Below are positions 44,626-57,180 of a DNA stretch of 64,000 bases, piece after piece. A program made the translations under genes and the position numbers. Positions within the stretch are counted from its first letter, which is position 1. Each line of letters opens with the position of its first letter. Below the pieces are notes generated by a model, which was not told the DNA's origin, ran no database searches, and was given only the letters and a program-made list of their open reading frames with translations. Origin of the DNA: Ligustrum vulgare (taxonomy: Eukaryota; Streptophyta; Magnoliopsida; Lamiales; Oleaceae); contig OY743190.1 in NCBI GenBank assembly GCA_963555705.1, forward strand, positions 24,745,491-24,809,490, read 5' to 3'.

Positions 44626-46885
44626 TGTAGCGATCAAGAATTTTCCGTGACTTATTTAAATATTATTTAAAATGTGTAGCTACGACTTTGTCTATTTATT
44701 TTTAAACACATTTTCGTCTAACTATTTTAAGTGAAATTAAATTTATTTTGAATTAAATATTAGTCAAATTCCAAGTTTTATTAAATGATGTCCGAAGTCC
44801 ATTATTTTATTTTGAAAGTCCAATTTTCAATAAATTGAATTCAAATTATTTCAAGTCCAAATTTTTAAATTTATTTTAAATCCAAACTATTTTACCCAAA
44901 CTTTATTGCCAATCATTCAAGCACTTTTTCTATTTATTTTGGATCCAATTTATCATTTTCTACTTCAAAATTTCCAACTTTATTATATTGCCCCATTTTA
45001 ATTCAAATTCATAAATCCTCCCTTATTCCATTTTAAATAACCAATCATAGTTATCTTGACTCAATCTTGAAACCCATTAACTAGCAATTCCCCATTTTCC
45101 TCAATCTTTTCCCTCAACCCAGCCATCATGCCATAAACCCAAATTACCATAATATGCCATACATTAATCACAATAACTCCCCTCCAATTTTCACACATTT
45201 TCCCCAATTTTATCCTCCCAAATCCTCTCTCACTCAATCACCAATCAAGCTTTTGCCAAAATTTTGAATTCAACTCAATGTGTATCTTCCATTTTCAATC
45301 CTAAAATCATTCCCCTACTTGCCAGAGCCGATCACTCTTCAATCTCTTTCTTCTTCTTCCCACAATCCCATAATTATAGTCACCAATCAACCTCAATCTC
45401 ATTGCAATATGCCACAATTTACCAAGAATTGATACACAACAAAAATTATATAATTTCTCCTTCACCTCACTTTCACGACACAGACATATTCGGCAACCCA
45501 GAACCAGTTCACAATCTGCAATGTATAATTTCCAGCACCACGAGCCAAACACAAAATAACCACCACCGGCAGCCAACCTGCCAAACTCAAGCCACCACCA
45601 CAGTCCCCTCTATACACCAAGTATATCATCATCACCACCACCGGACTCCATCACTGCCCAATCGGGTTACACCACAATTCCACCACAACACCACCGCACC
45701 AACTCCAAACTGCCACAACGTCACAGTCCAACCACCGTCTGCACCCACACCAAACTCGCACACCACAGCCCCTTCAACTAACCAAGGCCGAACCCAAAGC
45801 ACCACCATAGCAGCCTCAAGCAACCCACCACCCTCCATAGCCGGCCGAGCTATCAAGCCTATCGCTCCCAACCTTTCCTCAACTCCAAACCGCCACCTGC
45901 AGCACCATCATCATCATCGGCCAACCCCAAGTTCACCACAAGCAACCACCAACCATCACCACCTCGGACAACACTGCCAACTTCAACCCCCACCAAATCA
46001 ACCCAATTTCACCGTCGATCCCAGCCTGGAGACGTGGATCGCCCCCACCCCTTTCCCCGCTGTGCTTCTTGTTTTGAGAGGAGGAGAGATATGATATATG
46101 ATATATATGTGTATATAAAGTTTTGAAAAGTGTTCATTTCAGTCCCCTTCTTTCAAATTCGTTGGTTTTGGTCCTCGCCTTTTAAAGGTTTTAAAGTTCA
46201 TCCCTTGTTTTAAAGTTGTTTATTTCAGCCCCTGCAGATTTAATTCATTCGATTTCAGCCCCAACATTTTCTATTTTGATACATTGATTTAAAAAAAAAA
46301 CATTTATATTCAGCCCCTGCAGTTTGAAAATGTTATATGTCAGTCCTCTAGTTTTAAAAGTATTATTTCGACCTTTTGATTTTAAAATATTTTGATTCAG
46401 CCCTGCACTTTTAAAATAAATTAGTTAGTCCCCAAGATATTTAAAATCATGATTCAGCCCAATAACTTTCAAAATAATTTATTTTAGTCCCAACTAATTT
46501 TAAATTCCAGCTATGTTTGATTTTCAATTTAAACCCTAAACTTTTATTTTAAACCTTTTAAAAATTTCCAAATATTGATTTAAGACTTATTTGGCTAGAC
46601 GAGGTGCTTGGACATTTAGAAGAACAACGTGATTTTCTCGCTCAACTTTCAAACACCTGATTTAGGGTAGATTCGCCTCCACTAATTAGGTTAAATTATA
46701 ATTTACATGCCTTATGTGAAATTACGTGATTTATATGCTTTGATGCATGAGATGAGACGAGAATATCTCTAATGAGATAAGAATGAGAAATGATGTTATG
46801 CATAACTTATATGCTTTAAATGCATGAGACGAGACTACCCACACCCTATGATTTTAAAGAGCCTTTGATTTTATGAAAATAGCCT

Positions 46886-46921
<36 letters not shown>

Positions 46922-47323
46922 TCACTGTATGATTTCATAAGTATGTGTTAAATTATTCTATAAATTAATTATTGGTGATGAGTCTACTGAGTATTTTCTT
47001 TCGAAATGCTCATTCCATTTTTAATAGTTTTTGCAGATCTTGGAGATGGCGGCAAATGAAAGGGGTAGCGTTGGAAATTTAAATAAATGATGATATTATT
47101 AGACAATTTTATGAATGTTACTCATTAAATTATTTATCGTTAATTTCTTTTAAATAATTGAGACACAAGTTTTATGAATTGTTTTATATTTAAATTAATT
47201 AAGTTTCCGCTGAAGGTTTCAAATAATGAATGTGACGTTTTGAATTAAATTTATTTTCAGCAATAAAGTCAGATTTAAAGGACGAAGTGGCGTCCCGGGC
47301 TCCACGGAATTTGGGGCGTTACA
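44626..47323 (-). mobile_element. Solo LTR of a Tekay-like chromovirus (2.7 kb)
   Basis: On the minus strand it starts TGTAACGCCCCAAATTCCGT and ends GATCGCTACA. Flanks GAATA (44621-44625) and AAATA (47324-47328) are a target duplication with one change. Uninterrupted versions of the target (AAGCAAAATATTTTTGAA) exist at about 55850-55870, which proves the insertion. A TATA-like TTATATAC lies near 46110 on the minus strand. The His/Pro/Thr-rich 276-codon frame at 45264-46094 is antisense low-complexity sequence, not a gene. Confidence 0.85.
46887..46922. repeat. GAT microsatellite
   Basis: (GAT)12 within the solo LTR. Confidence 0.95.
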
Positions 47324-48373
47324 AAATATTTTTGAATAATCTTTTTTTTTAAAATTAATTTAACAAAATTTCTAAATTACAGATCTTGAATACTTTTTTA
47401 TAACAATAGAGATTTTTTTTTTTTTTTTAAATTAGACTTATGATGCTTTTGATGTAACTTTTTCACATTATTCACCAAAAAAAAAAATGAAGTTATGATA
47501 CATGATAAGATTAATAGTTATATTAAAATCAATCATCCTATTAACTAAAAACAAATTTGTTAAAAAAAATAATTTAACTTGTCTTTTTTTGGAATTGAAA
47601 CGAAGCATCTCTGTTTGATAAACATTTTAAAAAAACATGCTTTTAAACTAGTTTTCAATCATACATATTTTTTCTTTCCACTTTTCAATCATTAATTTTT
47701 ACCTAGAAAACATCACATTCTATGTTTTTCTAAAAAAAAAAAATTAACTATCATTATTTTTATATAATCTAACAGTGCTCAAAACAATTTTTTTTTTTTT
47801 TTTTTAACAAATGCATGCAGTGTTTTTGGGAACAAATGCATGTAATGCTCAAAAGTGTAATTCAAATTTACAAGCATTACACTTTCCAAAATGCAATCAT
47901 TATTTATTTATTTATTAATTTTTGTATTTTTTGCAAAATCTTTCCAAATTTAGAAAGTACATTTTGACAAGAAAATGTGTGTGTGGTTTTTGGTAAAGAT
48001 TTTGTTTTTATATATAGACTAGTATTTTCACTTATGCGATGCATGCAAATATGTTTGTAATAGTGATTTAGATCAAAATTCATGAAAATATAATACAATA
48101 ACATTTTAACACAAAAATATTATCGAATTCAAAACTTTAAAAAAGACAAAACCAATCAAAATAATAAATGCAACATCTACAAAACTAATCAAAATTACGA
48201 AATCCTGATCTTTATGAAAATTTTCTTTTTTCTTTTAAAAATTATTTTTATTTATTATTTGTTTGTTTTTTGGGCTTTCTTCTTCTAAATAAGTTGTTTC
48301 TATCATATTTTTTTATATGTTAAATTATTTTATTTTGAAATATAATATAATATAATAAATAAAATTAATAGCC

Positions 48374-48401
48374 ATGTGTGTGTGTGTGTGTGTGTGTGTG
48401 T
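48374..48401. repeat. GT microsatellite
   Basis: (TG)13. Confidence 0.95.
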
Positions 48402-48723
48402 TGGATTTAATTTTATCTCCAAATGAGTAAATGTTGATTTATTTCTAAAATAACTTTTTTTTAAGAAAATTCTGTGATGTTTAAAACAATTGTTAATTTT
48501 TTAATTAAAATCGGTTCAACCCCGGTTTGACCTGATTCAACATTTGATCCTTGATATGTTGCCTTTTTCGAATCGGATCGATTTTATATTTTCTGAATAC
48601 TGAGTATTATATAACTTAAATGATATAATTTAAAATGAATGAGATATTAAGGAAAAGTAAAAAATATATAATAAATTTTTAAATTTGATCTTTGTGACTT
48701 TTTACTGACAAAGTGTTTATAGT

Positions 48724-49384
48724 TGTTGGAAAAATTGGTTTTGACCAATTTATGTGATTATTTAAGTGGAACCATTAATAGTGAATGAAAAATTAAGCCA
48801 CTTAAAATTGTGACAATATTGGAAAATTAAAAGAATATTATTGAATATTCTGGAATTAATTTAAATGAAAAGATGTGTCTTTTCATATGAAAGATTGTGA
48901 CTTTTGAAATTAATAATTTCCAATAATTGTGTTTCTTCAATTAGAGACAAATTTGAAAGGATGTGTCTCTTGTAAGGGTTGTGTCTTTTGAGATACAACT
49001 TTCCAACATCTATATATAGACCCCATATGCTTGTATTATTTTTTTCATTCATCAATTCATCATTCATTTATTCAAATGATTTGATTTCTTTCATTTCATC
49101 TTTGGAGTACATAAGCCTAATTTTGGTTCGTTGTACTTGTGTTTTGGAGTGCTACAAACACAAGTGTTGCCGTTGTATCTTGGGAGTCGATTGCCGTTAT
49201 CCGTAGGCACCGTTGCGGGGCAAATTCGACTTAAGGACAAAGAGTCCAACTCTTGCCTCGGCATTGTTCCTTCTTTTCTTCTTTTTCTTGTTTCGTATTT
49301 TCCTTGCCGTTACTCTGTCCAAATTTCGGCACGGATTTACAAATTTTCATTATTTGGCGTCACTATTCACAAATCCACCCAACA
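48724..49384 (+). repeat. 5' LTR of element E
   Basis: Partner of 54070-54722; differs mainly by an 8-bp length change in a TTCTTTT tract. TATATATAGA near 49011 is a likely TATA box. Confidence 0.92.
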
Positions 49385-49507
49385 ATCTTAAGTCGAAATC
49401 TCTATATTCTGTGAAAGTGACATTCTTGTTTGGTTAAACTTGTTAAGTTTAACATCTTCTTCATTTCTATTTTGTTTTGGTTGATCTTCTGTTTTACGTA
49501 AACGGAA

Positions 49508-50395
49508 ATGAATACGGTTCTTAATACCGATACTACTTCGAATGAAACTTCAAATATGGGAACTTCTGAAGGAAGTGTTCCTACCGGTGTGATTCCTCCC
49601 GTTGTGAATACAACTACTACTAATGTGATTCCTCCGGTTGTGGGTGCCCCTACTATCGTTCATTCAAACTCCGTTTCACATGGGGAAAAATCGGAGAAAT
49701 TTGTTGGGGTTGATTTCAAAAGGTGGCAACAGAAAATGTTGTTTTATCTCACAACCCTCAACTTGGCGAAATTCTTGAATGAAGATCCTCCCGCCATACA
49801 AGAAGGGGAAAATAATAGGGCATCTTTGATTGCTTTGGATGCTTGGAAACATTCTGATTTCTTATGCAAGAATTATATTCTTAATGGCTTGGACAACGCC
49901 TTATACGGTGTGTATTGCTATAAGAAATCTGCAAAGGAACTATGGGAGACCTTGGAAGAGAAGTACAAGACCGAAGATTCCGAAATCAAGAAGTTCATTG
50001 TGGGAAAATTCTTGGACTACAAAATGGTAGATTCGAAGACCGTCATCAGTCAAGTACAAGAATTGCAAGTCATACTCCATGACATTCATGCGGAAAATAT
50101 GTCCGTGAGCGAATCATTTCAAGTGGCTACAATTATCGAGAAACTTCCACCCATGTGGAGGGACTTCAAAAACTATCTCAAGCACAAGCGCAAGGAGATG
50201 AACATTGAAGAACTCGTGGTCCGATTGAGGATTGAAGAAGACAACCGAAGTTCGGAAAAACGAGTTGGGAATGGCATACCACAAGCAAAGGCAAATGTGG
50301 TGGAATCTAGCAACAACAAAGGAAAGAAGAGAAAGCATTCCGTTGAATCTACAAAGAAGTTCAAGGGCAATTGCTACAATTGTGGAAAGGCTTGA
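49508..50395 (+). pseudogene. Element E gag
   Basis: ATG at 49508; 295 codons. After a Thr/Pro-rich start come FKRWQQKMLFYLTTLN, ALYGVYCYKKSAKELWETLE and IIEKLPPMWRDFKNYLKH, the copia gag (UBN2-type) core, and the zinc knuckle CYNCGKA-stop-HRSVDC. The stop (TGA, 50393-50395) replaces the conserved Gly of CX2CX4HX4C. Sequence continues in the same frame into pol, as expected for a single copia polyprotein. Confidence 0.9.
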
Positions 50396-53300
50396 CATCG
50401 CTCGGTTGATTGTCGCAAACCGAAGAAGCAATCCCAAGCCAACATTGTCGAATCTGATGCCATATCAAATGGCATGTCCGATATGAATTTATCGGCGGTT
50501 GTTTCTGAATGCAACCTTGTTGGAAATCCCATGGAATGGTGGGTTGATACGGGTGCAACCCGTCACATTTGTGCCGATAGAGGAATGTTCACTTCATACA
50601 CTCCAACCGAGGGAGAAAAATTGTTTATGGGGAACTCCTCAACATCCAAAGTGGAAGGACAAGGCAAAGTGGTATTGAAGATGACGTCGGGAAAAGAACT
50701 TAGCCTCAATAATGTCCTTCACGTACCGGATATTCGTAAGAACCTTGTGTCGGGTTCTTTATTAAGCAAGAATGGCTTTAAACTAGTCTTTGTATCGGAT
50801 AAGTTTGTACTTACCAAAAATGATATGTATGTAGGCAAAGACTATGTAAAAGATGGACTATTCAAAATGAATGTCCTAACTGTTGTACCAAATGCTACAA
50901 TCAATAAAACGTCATCTTCAGTTTATATGCTTGAGTCATGTAATCTATGACATCATAGATTAGGACATGCAAACTTTAATTCAATACGAAAGTTAATGAA
51001 TTTAAGTTTACTTCCGAATATGCATTTTAATAATGGAAAATGCGAAACATGTGTAGAGGCAAAAGCGGCCAAAACACCACTTCATTCGGTTGAACGAAAC
51101 ACCACACCATTAGAACTAATTCACACGGATGTGTGTGATTTGAAGTTCGTACCAACAAGGGGTGGTAAAAAGTACTTCATCACATTCATAGATGATTGTA
51201 CAAGGTACTGTTATGTGTACTTGTTGAAAAGCAAAGATGAAGCTTTGGAAGTGTTTAAACACTACAAAAATGAAGTTGAAAATCAACTTGGAAAACGAAT
51301 TAAAATGATTCGTAGTGATAGAGGTGGAGAATATGTTGCACCGTTTGAAGAATTTTGTGCTGAATCTGGAATAATTCATCAAACAATGGCACCATATTCA
51401 CCACAATCTAATGGAATTGCTGAACGCAAAAATCGAACGTTAAAGGAAATGATGAATGCAATGTTGATAAGTTCGGGCTTACCTCAAAACTTGTGGGGGG
51501 AAGCCATACTTTCTGCAAATCATATCCTAAATAAAATACCACACAAAGATAAGGTTGAATCGCCTTACGAATTATGGAAAGGTCGGAAACCTTCCTACAA
51601 ATATCTCAAAGTGTGGGGGTGCTTAGCGAAAGTACAAATACCTAAACCTAAACAAGTTAGGATTGGACCAAAGACAATTGATTGTGTCTTTATTGGATAT
51701 GCTATCAATAGTAGTGCATATCGATTCTTGGTTCATAAATCCAAAGTACTTGATGTACACGTAGGTACAATTATTGAATCAAGAAATGCGGTCTTCTTTG
51801 AAGATAGATTTCCGTGTAAAGAAAAGGAAATAAGTTCAAATAAAAGAACTTATGATAATATACATGGAAAGAATGATGATCTTCAAGTAAATAAAGAACC
51901 GAGACGTAGTAAAAGGCAACGAACTCCAAAGACATTCGGTCCAGAATTCGTAACCAATTTACTCGAAAATGATCCTAGGACATTTGATGAAGCAATGTCC
52001 TCTCCTGAAGCTCCTTTTTGGAAAGAAGCTTTACGCAATGAAATTGAATCCATCATGAGTAACCATACTTGGGAATTGGTTGAACTCCCTCCGGGAAACA
52101 AAATTTTAGGCTGTAAATGGATCTTCAAAAAGAAATTGAAGTCGGATGGATCAATTGATAAATACAAGGCTAGATTAGTAGCCAAAGGGTATAGACAAAA
52201 AGAAGGACTAGATTTCTTTGATACCTATTCACCCGTTACAAGAATTACGTCTATACGTGTCTTGATTGCAATCGCAGCATTGCATAATCTTGAAATACAT
52301 CAAATGGATGTCAAAACCGCGTTTCTAAATGGTGAATTAGAAGAAGAAATCTACATGGAACAACCTGAAGGGTTTGTTGCACCAAGAAATGAAAAGAAGG
52401 TGTGTAGACTTGTAAAATCATTGTATGGGTTGAAACAATCACCGAAGCAATGGCATGAAAAGTTTGATAAAACGATGTTGTCAAATGGCTTCAAAATCAA
52501 TGAATGTGACAAATGTGTCTACATTAAAAACACACCTAATGAATATGTAATCATATGCCTATATGTTGACGATATGCTAATTATGGGAAATAACTCCAAA
52601 GTCATTTCCTCGACTAAAAAAATGTTAACAAAACATTTTGACATGAAAGATATGGGAGTGGCGGATGTAATATTAGGGATTAAAATCTCTAAAACATCGG
52701 ATGGTTTGTCATTGTCTCAATCACATTATGTTGAGACTATACTTAAGAAATTTAAGGCATATGACGATAAACCGGTTAAGTCACCAGTTGACTTAGGTAT
52801 TCACTTAGCCAAGAATACTGGTGAGCCCATATCTCAATTGGAATATTCGCGTGTCATTGGTAGTTTAATGTATATTACCAACTGCACAAGGCCAGATATA
52901 GCATACATAGTCAACAAGTTGAGTAGATTCACTAGTAATCCAAGTGTTGTACATTGAAAGGCATTAAACTGAGTTCTTAGATATTTAAGACACACGGTTG
53001 AATATGGATTACACTACTCAAAATATCCTGCGGTGTTAGAAGGATATACTGATGCAAATTGGATATCTGACACTAAGGATTCAAAATCCACGAGTGGTTA
53101 TGTATTTACCATTGGAGGTGGAGTCGTGTCCTGAAAATCGTCTAAGCAAACGTATATTACTCGATCCACGATGGAATCTGAGTTTATTGCGTTAGACAAA
53201 GCCGGTGAAGAAGCAGAATGGCTTCGTAATTTTCTTGAAGAAATTCCATATTTGGAAAAGCCGGTTTCTGCGATTAATATACATTGCGATAATCAGTCGG

Positions 53301-53513
53301 CAATTGCAAGGGCACAAAAACAGTATGTATAATGGCAAGTCTCGACATATCCGTCGGAGACATAATACCATTAAACAGTTAATATCGAATGGTATAATCT
53401 CTATTAACTATGTGAAGTCAAAAGAAAATTTGGCTGATCCTTTGACGAAAGGACTTGCAAGAGATCAAGTATACCATCTTTCGAGGGGAATGGGCCTAAA
53501 GCCTATTGAATAG
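50396..53513 (+). pseudogene. Element E pol (protease, integrase, RT, RNase H)
   Basis: Same frame as gag. Protease: WWVDTGATRHI. Stop at 50948-50950 just before HHRLGHAN, the integrase zinc region (with CETC). Integrase core: [15 protein letters not shown] and [11 protein letters not shown] supply the D, D, E residues. [23 protein letters not shown] and YVDDMLIMG. Stops at 52955-52957, about 52969 and about 53132, then RNase H with [19 protein letters not shown] one-base insertion in an A run near 53316 shifts to the frame 53205-53513, which ends LSRGMGLKPIE. All four pol stops are TGA where the family has Trp (TGG). Confidence 0.9.
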
Positions 53514-54069
53514 AATTACTATGACGGAAACACAACCTTGTAGATTGGAGATCCCAAGATCTTGGTTCAATGGGACAACTAAGTCATAAATGATTCGGAA
53601 TAAAGCACTTATTCCCATTCCTAAAATTTAAAGTGCTATGTAAAATGTGTATAAGGATAAGTATACATATATACTTTTAATGATTCATAACCTTAAGATA
53701 GAAAGGTATGAGATCACCTATATAAGTGCGAAGTGGGGCCGCTTCTACGAGAATTCGAGGCTTAATTCTCTTAAGAGCACTTATGAAACCAAGAGTAGTC
53801 CAGGGCCAAAATGGACTCAACTATGAGAACCGAATAGGTTACATGAGTCATGGTGTTGGTACAGTTGTTTGGTTTTACACGAACGGCTGGATGGTTCAAG
53901 ACATCGCGTTCACCAACTAGCCTAGTAAATCCGATTGTATTCAACTAAAGAAGGTTCAAGGCCACAAGCTACCTATCTTGATGCTATGACTTGTCGTGTG
54001 TACTCCATTTGTTAGAGTCTGCATTTCATTCGCATTGCATTTGCATTAATTTTCATTCATGTGGGGGAT

Positions 54070-54722
54070 TGTTGGAAAAATTGGTTTTGACCAATTTATG
54101 TGATTATTTAAGTGGAACCATTAATAGTGAATGGAAAATTAAGCCACTTAAAATTGTGACAATATTGAAAAATTAAAAGAATATTATCGAATATTCTAGA
54201 ATTAATTTAAATGAAAAGATGTGTCTTTTCATATGAAAGATTGTGACTTTTGAAATTAATAATTTCCAATAATTGTGTCTCTTCAATTAGAGACAAATTT
54301 GAAAGGATGTGTCTCTTGTAAGGGTTGTGTCTTTTGAGATAAAACTTTCCAACATCTATATATAGACCCCATATGCTTGTATTATTTTTTTCATTCATCA
54401 ATTCATCATTTATTTATTCAAATGATTTGATTTCTTTCATTTCATCTTTGGAGTACATAAGCCTAATTTTGGTTCGTTGTACTTGTGTTTTGGAGTGCTA
54501 CAAACACAAGTGTTGCCGTTGTATCTTGGGAGTCGATTGCCGTTATCCGTAGGCACCGTTGCGGGGCAAATTCGACTTAAGGACAAAGAGTCCAACTCTT
54601 GCCTCGGCATTGTTCCTTCTTTTTCTTGTTTCGTATTTTTCTTGCCGTTACTCTGTCCAAATTTTGGCACGGATTTACAAATTTTCATTATTTGGCGTCA
54701 CTATTCACAAATCCACCCAACA
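54070..54722 (+). repeat. 3' LTR of element E
   Basis: Partner of 48724-49384. Confidence 0.92.
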
Positions 54723-54809
54723 ATAGTTTGCTCTTAATTATTTTGTATTAAACTTCTCGTTAATTGTCAATACATATAACGTAATCAAAGTAATTTTTTA
54801 ATAACAATG

Positions 54810-54811
<2 letters not shown>

Positions 54812-54863
<52 letters not shown>
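54812..54863. repeat. AT microsatellite
   Basis: (AT)25. Confidence 0.95.
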
Positions 54864-54866
<3 letters not shown>

Positions 54867-55790
54867 CTTTTGATGAAGTTTAATTTTTAATATATTGCTT
54901 AAATATAATTTTATAATTTATAGAAATTTTAATAGTATTTACCAAATTAAAACATTGTCATTGCAAAAAAAAAATCAATAATAATATAAATGAACACGGT
55001 ATTTCAAAAAATATATATATATAAAATATTTAATTAAGTATGAAATTATTCAATATGAAAGAAAATTATATTCAAGTATGAGATTATTTGATTTAGAAGA
55101 AAATTTCTGGATTAGACATTTAGATTTTTCTATATAATCTAATTGGAAAAAAATATAATATACACAATATAAGGAATGTTATTAAGATATTTAAACTAAA
55201 ATATTTTTCGTTCTTTAACCTAAAATATTTTCGGGTTATTTAAATGTTTTTCAACATATTTTATAATATAATTTTATATATTTCTAGAAATAATTTAATA
55301 TTACTTTACCAAATTAGTTACACTTTGACTAAACAAAATTTTTTTGAATAATCTTTTTCTTATAAATTTAACAAATTTTTTGAATTACGGATTTTGAATA
55401 CTTTTTTATAACAATCGAAAATTATCTATTTATTTTTTAAATTAGATTTATGAGGCTTTTGATGTAAACTTTTCACCTTTTTTTTCATACAAAAAAAGAA
55501 TGAAGCATCTTTGTCGAACAATTAAAAACACATTTATTTTTTTTAAGAAAAATAAAAAAATAATTTCAAATAGTCCTTTTTTTTAATTGGAACGAAGCAT
55601 CTCTGTTTGATAAAATGTTTTTGGAGTTTGGATTGTTCAATCATTACATTTTAGATAGTTCTAATTGCCATTGCACTTTAATGAGTCCTTTTTTTTTTTT
55701 TCCAAATTTAGCAAGTAATTTTCGGCGGGAAAGTGCGTGTGTATTTTTTGTGATGGCTACTTTATTTTTATATATAGATAAATAGATTAT

Positions 55791-56735
55791 ATATATTTGT
55801 AGAAATAATTTAACATTACGTACTTTAACAAATTAGTTACACTTTGATTAAGCAAAATATTTTTGAATATATTTTTTTTAATAAAGTTAACAAAATTTCT
55901 AAATTACGGATTTTGAATACCTTTTTATAACAATCGAAAATTATCTATTTATTTTTTAAATTAGATTTGTGATACTTTTATTTAAATTTTCCACCCTTTT
56001 ACACCCACACAAAAATGAAGGATCTCTGTTTAACAATTAGGAACACATTTGTTAATTAATTTCAAATAGTCTTTTTTTTAGTTACACTTTGATTAAGCTA
56101 AATATTTTAAAATAATCTATTTTTAAAAAAATCAACAAAATTTCTAAATTACGGATTTTGAATACTTTTTTATAACAACAAAAAATTATCTATTTATTTT
56201 TTAAATTAGATTTATGATATAAATTTTTCACCTTTTTTTCACACAAAAAAAAAAAGAATGAAGCATTTGTGTTTAACAATTAGAAATACATTTGTTTTTT
56301 TCAAGAAAAATAAAAAATTAATTTCAAATAATCCATTTTTTTAATTGGAACGAAGCATCTCTATTTGATAAAATATTTTTAAATAACACTTTTTTAAACT
56401 ACTTTTTAATCACACATATTTTCCTCTCAAATTCTTAACCACTAATTTTTACCTCGAAAACATCATATTCTTTGTTTTTTTTTTAAAAATAAAAATAAAA
56501 ATGATAATAATAATAATTTAACTACAACAAAAGTGTAATTCAAAATTGCAATTATGTTTGGATTGTTCAATCATTACATTTTAAATAGTTCCAATTCTCA
56601 ATGTACTTTAATGAGTATTTCTCTTTTTTTTTTTTTTTTTTTGGCAAAAACTTTCCAAATTTAGCAAGTAATTTTTGACGGAAAAGTGTGTCCTTATTTT
56701 TTGTGACGGCTACTTTTTTTTATATATAGATAGAT
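55791..56735. repeat. Large tandem repeat, truncated copy 3 with internal duplication
   Basis: Starts mid-unit. The block TTACACTTTGATTAAGC... to ...CTATTTATTTTTTAAATTAG occurs at about 55845-55970 and again at 56085-56215, and the unit end at 56655-56735. Confidence 0.6.
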
Positions 56736-56877
56736 TATAAAGACTCTGAAATTGAATCTTTATCAAGACTAAATCTAAATAAAGACTAAAATTAAAGAGT
56801 CCTCATTAAAAGTAGACTCAGATCAGACAACAATCATTCACATCAAGATCAGGTTAACCAGATGTTATTTTATAGAG

Positions 56878-57029
56878 TGTTCGGCGGCTCATTATTGGTG
56901 AGAGAAATTTTTTTGATGTTTTGGAGGTAAAATATGTGGTTAAAAATTGGAGAGAGAAAATGTGTATGATTAAAAAGTGATTTGAGAAATTGTATAGTTT
57001 AAACTCGAATTTAATGGAGCCGCCGAACA
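56878..57029. mobile_element. Small MITE with 13-bp terminal inverted repeats
   Basis: TGTTCGGCGGCTC (56878-56890) and GAGCCGCCGAACA (57017-57029) are perfect inverted repeats. They bound about 150 bp of non-coding, GC-poor sequence. Target duplication not clear. Confidence 0.65.
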
Positions 57030-57180
57030 GGGCATAAAGAAACAAGAATTTTACTCCATCTTTCACAGTGAAGATAAAATAATTTGTTGCCTGCATATTT
57101 CGGTTTTATTTGAAAAAAATCCTAATCCAAAACAACATATTGGAACAATAGATTATATACAATAGCAGAAGCTAAACAAG

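Larger units (their letters stand above)
43380..48020. repeat. Large tandem repeat, copy 1
   Basis: Non-coding unit. The segment 43686-44110 matches 48355-48723 + 54723-54780 (shared CCAAATGAGTAAATG, GAGTATT.TATAACTTAAATG, TATTAAACTTCT). The segment 44590-44625 + 47324-47650 matches 55310-55640. The end (CCAAATTTAG.AAGTA near 47944) matches 55700-55790 and 56655-56735. Interrupted by the solo LTR 44626-47323. Confidence 0.7.
48724..54722 (+). mobile_element. Ty1/copia element E, full length, mutated
   Basis: A 6.0-kb element. LTRs 48724-49384 (661 bp) and 54070-54722 (653 bp) end in the 6-bp inverted repeat TGTTGG...CCAACA. Perfect target duplication ATAGT (48719-48723, 54723-54727). A polypurine tract GTGGGGGAT (54061-54069) abuts the 3' LTR. 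The domain order gag-protease-integrase-RT-RNase H is that of Ty1/copia; the proteins resemble Tnt1/Tork-type elements. No initiator-Met PBS is recognisable after the 5' LTR. LTRs are nearly identical, so the insertion is recent, yet several stops have accumulated. Confidence 0.93.
48021..55790. repeat. Large tandem repeat, copy 2
   Basis: Second copy of the unit described at 43380-48020, interrupted by copia element E. Confidence 0.65.

Noticed and set aside
45264..46094. 276-codon His/Pro/Thr-rich ORF
   Set aside because: It lies antisense within a solo LTR, is low-complexity CA/CCA-rich sequence, and has no domain.
49198..49225. GGCACCGTTGCGGGGC in both E LTRs resembles the tRNA-Asp primer-binding site
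   Set aside because: It lies inside the LTR, not next to it, and belongs to a copia element; probably coincidence.
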